This document shows, piece by piece, positions 1 to 7,721 of a DNA stretch of 12,908 bases; the stretch's first letter is position 1; every line of letters begins with the position of its first letter. A model generated the notes under the pieces. That model ran no database searches and was not told the origin of the DNA. It worked only from the letters and a program-made list of their open reading frames with translations. Source of the DNA: Blastomyces gilchristii SLH14081 (taxonomy: Eukaryota; Ascomycota; Eurotiomycetes; Onygenales; Ajellomycetaceae). A program made the position numbers and the translations under genes. Location of the stretch: contig NW_003101661.1 of NCBI RefSeq assembly GCF_000003855.2, positions 382,786-395,693 on the forward strand, given 5' to 3'.

Positions 1-1060
1 AGAAGTAAAAACTATTCTAAGATCTTTTTTTATATTAACTGCTGCAGAAGAATGAGATAGAAACTGCTAAGATTTGCACTACTATATATCTTCTATCAAG
101 ACTTTCCCTCTTCAGAGTCTTGATATTATAGAGAATATAAGTCTGTTTCTATATAATAATATAAATATTGTTAGTGAGATATAGGGGAACTGGTTATTTA
201 TATCTTAAAATAGAAGACTTTGTCAATGATTATATCAATACAGAGTTAATTCTTAAATTCAATAGAAATTAAGTGTTGCTGTTCTCATCCCTTTCAGAAT
301 CTATTGAATATTGAGATATTAAAACTAGATTTAATATATCTCACTGTGCAGGGATCAAAGGCTTAGTCAGATCTTGAGATATACTGAATTTATAGTTGAT
401 AATGTGCTGTTGACTTGTTCTGTTGACTTGTTATCTGCTAATTATGTATTGAATACTGTTACTGAGATATCTTTTTGTATTCTTCTGCTGAGAATGAGCC
501 AGATTGAGAGAGATAGTATAAGAATGAGTCTTGATGTTAATGTCTAGATATACTTAAGACAGACTGTGAAGATTGCACTTCAGAAGTGTCTGTTGATTAT
601 ATACTTGATATTATTATTGAGATATCTTTTTGTATTTTTCTGCTGAGGATGAACTAGATTGAAAAGAGTGATACAAGAGTGAGACTTGACATTGATGTTT
701 TGAAATATCAAAGATGAACAGGGTTTTTGCAGAGGTTGCTTCTCAGCTATCTTCACAATTACAGATCAGAGATCTTTCAAAATTGAGAAGATTGACACAT
801 ATGACTAGGTCTCTTCATCTTACAATTTGTATGACAATTTAGCCTGAGGTTGTGGTGTGATAGGGGAGAACAGGGGATAATCTCACACAGGAGTTTTGAA
901 CAATGTCTGGTTCACATTTGACTGGATAACTCCACCATCACACGGGGTATGCAGTCAGTGATGGGGTTAAAATGCTTGTATGATCAAGAGCTTTTTGATG
1001 AATCTATCAGCAGGTTCTTATTCAAAAAATCAAGTGAGTTTGTGATGAAGTGATTCATGA
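1..1060 (+). repeat. Left arm of a ~1 kb inverted repeat
   Basis: Read forward, this stretch matches the reverse complement of about 6680-7721 along its length. Base 1 pairs with 7721, so the repeat probably continues beyond the window. In the best-aligned part (about 881-1050) nearly all differences are transitions, with one clear transversion. No protein family could be recognised: all frames carry stops and conserved-looking stretches change frame. An LTR, a 5' leader of a LINE, or a terminal inverted repeat are all possible identities. It holds one of the window's four CpGs (943) and its richest G/C patch (about 840-960). The inner limit is placed near 1060, where matching to the other arm fades and LINE similarity begins at 1082. 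Confidence 0.85.
436..740 (+). repeat. Two-copy tandem repeat, period 155 bp, inside left arm
   Basis: Two adjacent copies start near 436 and 591. Both hold the block GAGATATCTTTTTGTATT (464 and 619), followed by a shared stretch ending near the GATGTT motif. The period of 155 is not a multiple of three, which argues against a repeated protein segment. The corresponding repeat in the right arm has a period of 164 bp, so the duplication existed before the arms separated and small indels followed. Confidence 0.7.
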
Positions 1061-1081
1061 TGAAATGCAGATATAGAGATG

Positions 1082-1480
1082 ACTATTTGAATATCATGAA
1101 CAACTGAGAGAACAGTATCAATTGCAGAACATTGTTTTCTATCTCTCATTTATTCACTGAATAAAAGCGAATTACTGATAGAGCTTATAAAAGATAGTTG
1201 AGTAGCTATTATCTTTTCTAAAATCTTTTCTAGACAGTTCAATAGAGATATTACTCTATATGACTTAGAAATTGAAGTTTTTCTATTAGATTTTGTAAGA
1301 ATCACTTCAGTGACTTCTCTCCAGCATTCAGAATGATATTCATTTTTCAAGAGATTGAAAAAGAGCTCAAAATATTCATTCTTTAAGTAGAAGTATGTAT
1401 TTTGAATAATTAAGTGATTAATTGAATCAGGCTCTGCAGCAGTGAACAAGCTCATTGAGTAAGACTCTAAACTCTTAACT
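1082..1480 (-). pseudogene. Tad1-like LINE reverse transcriptase fragment (antisense)
   Basis: Read on the minus strand, this encodes the N-terminal part of a non-LTR reverse transcriptase: an A-E-P-D-S-I block, an ECWREV block ending in a T-K motif, then Y-R-V-I-S-L-L and an I-L-E-K-I-I helix. Positions 1443 down to 1082 align without a gap to 11414-11775 of the large LINE copy, with 24 differences. Beyond 1443 toward 1480 similarity is weak (only an L-E-S block is shared), so the 5' limit is uncertain. The frame 1503-1150 is open for 117 codons and ends at a TAA that the other copy also has at 11705. The Trp that became TGA at 11534 and the Gln that became TAA at 11657 in the other copy are still sense codons here, so this fragment is less damaged. 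It is truncated on both sides and cannot be functional. Confidence 0.9.
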
Positions 1481-1522
1481 CTGAAGAGACTGATAACTCT
1501 CATTCATTACTTATAAATTACT

Positions 1523-1770
1523 ATGAGAGTCACAGACTTACAGAGAGTGAATTATTAATCAGTCTCATTAGAATCAGAATAACAGAGAACAGATTTACTG
1601 AGAAAAGATAATAGGATATAGAGAGATTTGTATCTAACTACTGAGCAGAAAGAGAGAGCTTTATAAGCTTCTATAAATAGAGTATATAATAGAGAGATTA
1701 AAAAAAAGAAACTCTATTTCATCTATTCTAAATCAGAATATCTTTACATAAACTATTTAGATAAATTAAA
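1523..1770 (+). other. Gag C-terminal region with fossil zinc knuckle
   Basis: After a charged, Arg/Lys-rich stretch the frame reads Y-x2-Y-x4-Y-x4-Y, with tyrosines at 1715, 1724, 1739 and 1754. The spacing is exactly that of the CCHC zinc knuckle (C-x2-C-x4-H-x4-C) of retroelement nucleocapsids. Each Cys-to-Tyr change is one G-to-A and the His-to-Tyr change is one C-to-T. The knuckle would have bound element RNA. The identification rests on spacing and on its place just before the protease. Confidence 0.75.
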
Positions 1771-1889
1771 ATAGAAATTTAAGAAGTTACAGACAGAGTC
1801 AGTAACAGTCTTCTTAAGAGTTTTAAAGCTAATATTTGAATCTGTTACTCTCTCAATGAAAATGCATGCTCATGAGAAGAGATTATACT

Positions 1890-2190
1890 GTAATACTACT
1901 GTTTTATCAGTATAAGAAGTATTAATAAACTCAGAATCTCAGATCACTGTAGTGTTTTTAAAGCTCACAGAGTAAATAAGCTGAGTGATGAAAACTGAGA
2001 ACCTGCTCTTATAATAAGTAGAGTATGAGAATTCAGATCTGAGAACTGAGAGACTTATAAGAGTTATCTTTGAATTACAAGATCTTTCTAAAATCTGTAG
2101 AAGATTTATAAAAACTATAATTATTATAGATATCACAGATAATATATACTTAGAACTTGTATAACTTCAAAGACACAATTCATACATAGC
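1890..2190 (+). other. Retroelement aspartic protease relic
   Basis: In the gag-pol frame a V-L-I-N-S-E block at 1919-1936 stands where pepsin-like retroelement proteases have the catalytic D-S/T-G. The Asp is now Asn (AAC at 1928) and the Gly is now Glu (GAA at 1934), both one G-to-A step. About 60 codons later comes a hydrophobic I-I-I-I-D-I segment followed by an L-E-L block, resembling the flap-distal part that precedes the conserved G-x-x-W-L stretch. The enzyme would have cut the polyprotein. Without the catalytic Asp it is dead. Confidence 0.7.
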
Positions 2191-2329
2191 TGTTCATAAG
2201 TCAGGTTTATACTTCTGATCAGTGTTAACAGACTCACTTACAGAGATAGAATTAGTTAATACTGCAGAGTTAATTAGAGAAGACATGCTTATCTATATAA
2301 TGATTTTATAAATATCTGAGAACTTCACA

Positions 2330-3230
2330 GTCATGAAAACTGAGCTTCAGATATCAGAGAAATATCAAGATCTCACAGAGATATTTAGTTCAGTTAAGAC
2401 AGCTAAGCTTTCATCTCACTGTGAGAAGAATCTGATAATAGATTTAATAGAAGAGTAGAAATTCTTCTAAGAATCAATCTATAAGCTCTTTCATCATGAG
2501 ACAGAGGTTTTATAAGCTTATGTAAAGAAGAATCTGAAGAATAACTGTATTCAATCTTCACAGATTTTTATAAAAGTCCCTGCGATATTTGTAAAGAAGA
2601 AGAATGAAGATCTCAGATTATGTATAAACTACTATAATCTGAACTTCAAGACTATAAAGAGTCACTATTTTCTATCTCTGATTGAGAATGTAATCAACTG
2701 TCTCACAGAAGCTATTATATTCATATAACTGAATATAATCAATATATATTCACAGCTGTAAATATAGCTGAAGAATGAATGAAAGACTGTCTTTAGAACT
2801 GCACTGAAATTATTTAAATATTTAGTAATATCTTTTGATTTGACTAATACTTCTGTGATATTTCAGTCTTTTATCAATAAAACACTTCATATATATCTGA
2901 ATATCTTTATAATAATATATCTGAATAATATAATGATGTACTCTATAAAGAAGAAAGAATACACTAAGTATGTATAAACTATATTAAAGATCTTAGATGA
3001 GGCAGAACTGTATATTAAGCTTATAAAGTACAACTTTAGTATCTGTCAGATTAATTTTCTAGAATATGTAATCACTGTAGATGATATTCAAATGAAATCT
3101 TTATAAGTTAAGACTATTCTATTATAATCAGAGCTAACTAGTATTTATAAGATTCAGATCTTTCTGAGCTTTATGAATTTTTATAGACAGTTTATCTTTG
3201 TATTTATAAGAATCTTCTTGACTCTTACAG
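2330..3230 (+). other. Ty3/Gypsy reverse transcriptase domain relic
   Basis: The frame shows the fingers block ending in I-F-V-K-K-K-N (about 2585-2605) followed by L-R-L-C-I-N-Y, a T-V-F-R-T-A block near 2790, an I-S-F-D-L-T-N-T block near 2830-2850, and the palm motif Y-L-N-N at 2918-2929. Gypsy enzymes have Y-L/V-D-D there, and the first catalytic Asp lies in an L-D-L motif that here reads L-N-I (AAT at 2732). All three metal-binding Asp codons are therefore Asn codons, each one G-to-A away from Asp. Several in-frame stops (for example 2726) interrupt it. Confidence 0.92.
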
Positions 3231-3329
3231 ACATATCAAAGAGTGAAAATAAGAAGAAGTTATCTTATAAATAAAGAATAAAAAGATTATTAAGAAAGAA
3301 GAATTGTAAGAACTTTCTTATCTCAGAAG

Positions 3330-3790
3330 CTCACAGAGTCTTTATAAGATTGAAATAGATATTCATAGATATAGTAATACTGATTCACTTTAATCTCTTT
3401 CTCTGAATTATATTAAAGATAGATATCTTCTTCTTTATAATTTCAGAAATAGTCTCATAACTACAGTTAAATGAGAACTGAGTTTCAGTGATCCTTTTCT
3501 TATAAAAGATACAATCTGTGAAGATTAACTATAATATTTATAATCACAAGCTTCTTATAATAGTAAAATTCTTCTATCACTGATATCACTACTTTAAGAG
3601 TCTTATAACAGTGATTACTATTAAAACTAATTATAATAGCTTATAATAGTTTACTTCAATCAAAAAACTCTCACAGTGATAGATTTACTAAGCTCAGAGA
3701 CTGAGTGAGTTCTGATTTAAGATAGAATATATGAAGAGAACTAAGAACTCAGTGAACAGACTCTCTCACAGACCTGACTATATCAAGAAG
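3330..3790 (+). other. Retroelement RNase H domain relic
   Basis: Following the reverse transcriptase in the same frame are an I-D-I block with a retained Asp (3422), an N-Y-N-I-Y-N-H-K-L-L block where the family has a Glu-Leu-Leu motif (catalytic Glu now Lys, AAG at 3548), and a T-N-Y-N-S-L block where Gypsy RNase H has T-D-H (Asp now Asn at 3629, His now Tyr at 3632). The end has an R-P-D-Y block near 3770, matching the usual A-D-A-L-S-R-x-P end of this domain. It would have removed the RNA strand during reverse transcription. Two of three acidic catalytic residues are lost. Confidence 0.82.
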
Positions 3791-3829
3791 ATCAGAGTTA
3801 CAGACACAGAGAGACTAGAGAAGATAGAA

Positions 3830-5070
3830 ATGCTTTATAAAATACTTAAACTGAGTGTTATAAAGAGATTAACTGAAGAGTCTCTCAATTCTCTGTAAAA
3901 GAAGAAGAAGAAGAGAGAGAAGAAGTCTATACAACTACTCTCTATAATACTGAGAGTTAACACTCTGAGAATCTTGATAAGAATGTTTGAAGAGAGTATC
4001 TATAATCTGAAGAGTTTATAAGCTTTGAGAAGTATTATAGAAGATTTGATATAAGAGAAAATAGAGTATAAGTCTTTATAAGATCTTCTGTTCAGATTAT
4101 CTGAACTACAATTGAAGAATAAATATACTCAGTATATTCAGAAACTGCTCACAGCAGAGATTAACTCTGTAGAAATAAAGAATTAAAGAGACTTAAATAA
4201 TCTCTTATAAAGAGAGAACTGAATTTATATATCTATGAATAAGTTTCTATATATAGAACTTATTAAAAGATATTATAACTCTTCTCTAACAGATTATTTT
4301 ATAGATACTAGAACTTATAAGTTACTTACAAGAAAATACTTCTAACTGAAGATATAAGAACTTATAAAAAAGATAGTGAATTCTTATACTATTTATCAGA
4401 ATTCATGAGTAGTGTAGTTCAGATTATATAAAGAACTTACTTCTCTACTTATCTTATAGAAATCTTGAGAACAGCTAGAAATGAATATTCTCATAAGTCT
4501 CTCTAAAAGTAAGAATATATATGATATCTGCTTTAACAGTGTGCTAATAATAGTAGATTACTTTATCAAGATAACACACTTTATACTCACTTATAAGAAC
4601 TTAAAGTCAAAGAATTTAACTTATATCTTTATCTATAATATGATTCAGTTACATAAGTTATCTGTAAATATTATCTCAGATAGAGAATTAATCTTCACAG
4701 AGAAATTTTGATCTGATCTGATAACTATACTGAAGATCTCATGAGATATAAGCACAGCTTTTTATCAACAGATAGATGATCAGATAGAATATCTGATAAG
4801 TATATTAAAACAGTATCTGTAGTACTTTATCAATTACAATCAGAATAACTAAGTGTACTAATTATTACTTACAGAGTTCATATATAATAACTCAAAACAT
4901 GTCAGCACAGATAAAATCCTGTTTAAAATACTTATTAGAACTTATTTATAAATAATTTTGATGAATCTGTGAGAGTATACTATAGAGTGTAGTAATACTT
5001 ATGAACAGACTGAGAGAATTCAGAATATTCAGAAGAAAGCTCATAAATTCTTGAGAAAGACTCAAGAGTA
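3830..5070 (+). other. Chromovirus integrase relic (HHCC finger and DDE core)
   Basis: A tether of charged, partly Lys-rich sequence (GAA repeats at about 3900-3925) leads to the zinc finger. Both His positions (4274, 4295) and both Cys positions (4385, 4394) are now Tyr codons, keeping the H-x6-H and C-x2-C spacing. The catalytic core follows: M-N-I-L at 4481 where the first catalytic Asp is expected (now Asn, 4484), an I-I-V-D-Y-F-I-K block, S-D-R with the second Asp retained (4679), and Q-I-E-Y-L with the Glu retained (4787). A T-E-F-I-Y-N-N-S block near 4875-4900 closes the core. A 76-codon open stretch (4481-4711) is only a lucky gap between stops. It would have joined element cDNA to the chromosome. 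Confidence 0.9.
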
Positions 5071-5560
5071 TTAGAAGAGATACTATAACTTTAAGTATAT
5101 TATAAAGAGTTTCAAGAAAGATGATAAAGTCTGACTAAGTCTAGAAAATATTATTATATGAAGATCTAGTAAGAAGCTGAATCTCTTATAAATAGAGTTT
5201 TATAAGATTGTGAAGAAAGTTAGCTTATAGTTTTATAGATTGAAACTGTTATCTGAGTTATAGATATATAATATTTTTCATATCTCTTTACTTTATAAAT
5301 ATAAGAAATTCTTATAAGAGAATTCTGTGACTCATCACTCTATTTATAAAGTATTAGAGAGTGAAAGAGAATATCAGATTAAAGAGATTATTAACTCAGA
5401 GAAGTGAGATTATAAGCTCTAATTCAAGATTCAGTGATAAGAATATTCTGATAAGATGAATAAGTTCACTTAAGAATCATTCAGATAGATAAAATATCTG
5501 TAGAAACTAAGATATTACTTTTATACTATAAATTCTGATAAGTTAGAATAATACAGTCTT
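5070..5560 (+). other. Integrase C-terminus with chromodomain relic
   Basis: The frame continues with the integrase C-terminal (GPY/F-like) module, including an S-K-K-L-N block near 5170 and an I-F-H-I-S-L-L-Y block near 5270-5295, the usual linker before the chromodomain. From about 5363 an E-S-E-R-E-Y-Q-I-K-E-I-I block, a later E-Y-S-D-K-M-N-K-F-T block and an E-S-F-R segment match the beta-strand core and C-terminal helix of chromodomains (an aromatic cage opening E-Y-x-V-E-x-I, then a W-K-G-Y-like turn, then a W-E-P-like segment). Both Trp positions are stops. In intact chromoviruses this module recognises methylated histone H3. Confidence 0.8.
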
Positions 5561-5825
5561 CACTAAGAATCTGATTGTGATAAAAATATTAATACTATTA
5601 TTTATAAATTCTAGTCTATAAGATAATGAGTTTCTACTGAGATGAACAGTTTGCAGTATATATAAAGAGAAGAAGAAATTATATTATTATTAAAGTTAAA
5701 AATAAAAGAAAATAAAAACAGAACTGTAAACACAATTTAGAGATTAATAAAGAAAAAATAAAGAAAACTCACACTCATATTCTTAATATCTGTGATACTT
5801 AATCTTTTTATAACTATTAATTTCT
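5561..5825. other. AT-rich spacer, likely chromovirus 3' tail
   Basis: About 265 bases without recognisable coding. Just after the chromodomain the frame runs a little further and then meets several stops near 5620. From 5640 the sequence becomes A-rich on the plus strand (a purine-rich AAAGAGAAGAAGAAA stretch at 5660-5675 could be a relic polypurine tract). If a 3' LTR exists it starts here, but no matching 5' copy is present to prove it. Confidence 0.35.
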
Positions 5826-6600
5826 CTTTTTAAAGAAGCAGAGAGTATTATATCTGCAGTACAGATAATTATTACATTTGATATAAAAACTGTCAGAAAT
5901 GCACAGACTTCAAGAGAGTCAGACACTAGAGTGTATACAGTTATAATAGAGTTTTAAAGACTGATCATCTGTATATGTAATCAGATACTTCTTATAAAGC
6001 TGTATTCACTCTCTCAGTTATACTGAAGTATTCAGCTCAGAAATAATTAAGATGTAGAGAGAGAACTCATCTGTTCAGATTAACTTCTATTATAAATTCA
6101 TAATATTCATATTATCTGAATTATCTGAATTTTACAGATATCTGAGAACTTATCTCTTATTAATAATGAAATTGCAGAAATGTACTGCAGTATAAGAATT
6201 ATTAATAGAAAATCTAGATATATTTGCATGTGTCTGATCAGAGATTATACAGATAGAGAAAGAGTGATTATAGATTTACAGAGTTACAGAGAGTACTGAC
6301 AGTACTGAGAGCTTTGTAGAAACTGTTAACTAGAATCTGTAAGAAATTACTTACAGAGAGACTTATAGTAAAGAGCGGAACTATGCTGCTAAGAGTCAGA
6401 GACTAGCCTGAAGAAGACACAGAGTTGACTGCTGATCTGAAGATCAGATATAGTGATAAGACTGAGAGAAGTAAAGACACTATTATAAGTGATGATATTT
6501 CTACTTCATCAGTTAGTAAAAAGTAATTAGATAAGTTGCAGAGATACTCATAAGAAGCTCAGCAGCAGTCAGATATGATTTACAAAGATATTCAAATTGA
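5826..6600 (+). pseudogene. Unidentified coding relic with Cys-rich start
   Basis: I do not recognise this gene. In the frame of 5891 there is protein-like sequence separated by stops: an early Cys-containing part (Y-I-C at about 5855, then N-C-Q-K-C-T-D at 5888-5908), a middle part with basic residues, and a later charged, helix-like region (6270-6590) with E-L-Q-R-V-L, then P-E-E-D-T-E-L-T-A-D-L near 6407-6440 and Ser-rich sequence. Stops fall where RIP would convert Gln, Arg or Trp codons. The C-x2-C with upstream Cys and downstream basic or coiled sequence recalls small Cys-rich proteins found scattered in fungal repeats, but this is only a resemblance. It lies between the chromovirus tail and the right arm and shares orientation with the chromovirus. 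The CpG at 6376 lies in it. It could also be non-coding. Confidence 0.3.
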
Positions 6601-6679
6601 AAATTTTTATTCTTAGAAAGTTCTTGAATTAATATATGAATATTATCAGAAATACTCTCTCTCTATCAATTGATAACTC

Positions 6680-7721
6680 AATGAAAGTGCTTCATTATAA
6701 ACTCACTCAATTTTTTGAATAAGAACCTACTGATAGCTTCATCAAAAAGCTCTTGATCATACAAGCATTTTAATCCTATCACTGACCACATATCTCATGT
6801 GGTGATGGAGTTATCCAGTCAAATGTGAATCAGATGTTGTTCAAAACTTCTATATGAGATTATTCCCTGTTGATCTCTATCACATCAGAACCCCAGGCCA
6901 AATTGTCATACAAATTGTAAGACAAAGAGACCTAGTCATATACACTAATCTTCTTAAGCTTGAAAGATTCTCAATCTGTAATTGTGAAGATATCTGAGAA
7001 GCAACTTTCATAAAAACCCTGTCTATCTTTGATATTTCAAAACATTAACATCAAGTCTCACTCATATACTGCTCTTCTCAATCTGGCTCATCTGCAGTAG
7101 AAAAATATAAAAAGATATCTTGATAATAGTATCAGACACATAATCAATGAATATATCTGAAGTATATTCTCTGTAAAAAACCCTCTCTGTCTTTGATGTA
7201 TCAAGACATCAATATCAAGTCTCACTCTTGTACTGCCTCTTTCAATCTGGCTCATTTCTGACAGAAAAATACAAAAAGATATCTCAGCAACTGTATTTAA
7301 TACATAATCAGCAGATATGACAACTATAAAATCAGTATATCTCAAGGTCTGACTGAGCCTTTGATTTCTACACAGTGAGATATATTAAATCTAGTTTTAA
7401 TATCTTAATATTTAATAGATTCTGTAAGAGATTGAGAACAGTAATACTGAATTTCTATTAAATTTGAGAATTAACTCTATATTAATATAATCATTGACAA
7501 AGTCTTCTATTTTAAGATATAAATAATTAGTTTCTCTACATTCTGCTGACAATATTTATATTATTATATAGAAACAGACTTATATTCTCTATAATATCAA
7601 GACTCTGAAGAGAGAAAGTCTTGATAGAGAGTATATAGTAGTATATATCTTAGCAGTTTCTATCTCATTTTTCTACAGCAGTTAATGTAAAAAAAGATCT
7701 TAGAAATAGTTTTTTACTTCT
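6680..7721 (-). repeat. Right arm of the ~1 kb inverted repeat
   Basis: The reverse complement of this stretch matches 1-1060 along its length, including the block GCTTGTATGATCAAGAGC (read on the minus strand) and the ends near 7721 and 6690. Between about 6690 and 6860 the differences are almost all C/T or G/A, in both directions, so each arm mutated separately. The open stretch 7345-7088 on the minus strand (85 codons) overlaps the internal tandem repeat and resembles no family I know. A small perfect hairpin stem (ACCACAT/ATGTGGT, 6785-6803) exists in this arm only. The outer end abuts the LINE leader at 7722. Confidence 0.85.
7010..7337 (-). repeat. Two-copy tandem repeat, period 164 bp, inside right arm
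   Basis: The block AGATATCT occurs at 7113 and 7277, and each is preceded on the plus strand by a copy of a ~110-base stretch containing ATCAAGTCTCACTC and CAATCTGGCTCAT. This is the counterpart of the 155 bp tandem repeat in the left arm, with a 9-base difference in period. Two-copy tandem blocks like this are common in LTRs and LINE leaders, where they can carry promoter elements. No promoter motif could be assigned. Confidence 0.7.

Larger units (their letters stand above)
1523..5560 (+). pseudogene. Chromovirus gag-pol polyprotein relic
   Basis: One frame (phase of 1523) can be followed from the end of gag to the chromodomain, about 1,350 codons, with no frameshift needed. It is broken by many TAA, TAG and TGA codons that sit where Gln, Arg or Trp are usual in the family. 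The polyprotein would have supplied the nucleocapsid, protease, reverse transcriptase/RNase H and integrase of a retrotransposon copying itself through an RNA intermediate in cytoplasmic particles. The start at 1523 is the first ATG in frame after the junction with the LINE fragment and is not the native start, because the capsid part of gag lies upstream in intact elements. Catalytic residues of the reverse transcriptase, protease and part of RNase H and integrase are replaced by changes explained by G-to-A or C-to-T. No longer translatable. Confidence 0.92.
1504..5640 (+). mobile_element. Ty3/Gypsy chromovirus, 5'-truncated and RIP-degraded
   Basis: Gag zinc knuckle, aspartic protease, reverse transcriptase, RNase H, HHCC-DDE integrase and chromodomain relics follow each other in the canonical Metaviridae chromovirus order, all in the frame beginning at 1523. 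The 5' LTR and most of gag are missing: before about 1504 lies an antisense LINE fragment. No direct long terminal repeats could be found, and the flanking ~1 kb arms are inverted, so they are not a normal LTR pair for this element. The 3' limit is approximate. Chromoviruses are common in ascomycetes, where the chromodomain is thought to steer integration to heterochromatin. Confidence 0.92.

Noticed and set aside
436..740. CRISPR-like or satellite array
   Set aside because: There are only two long copies, with no short repeat and spacer alternation.
1939..2136. Minus-strand open stretch of 65 codons
   Set aside because: It is antisense to the protease relic of the chromovirus, is low in complexity, and resembles no family.
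3900..3925. GAA microsatellite as a separate repeat feature
   Set aside because: It is short and lies inside the Lys-rich tether of the integrase frame, so it is explained by coding sequence.
4481..4711. Possible free-standing 76-codon protein
   Set aside because: It is the integrase core of the chromovirus between two RIP stops, in the same frame as the flanking relic domains.
7088..7345. Minus-strand open stretch of 85 codons in the right arm
   Set aside because: It spans a tandem repeat with a 164 bp period, not a multiple of three. The matching left-arm region is interrupted, and no protein family is recognisable.
1..7721. The two arms as ordinary LTRs of the chromovirus
   Set aside because: They are inverted relative to each other, whereas LTRs are direct. 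The left arm is also separated from gag by an antisense LINE fragment.
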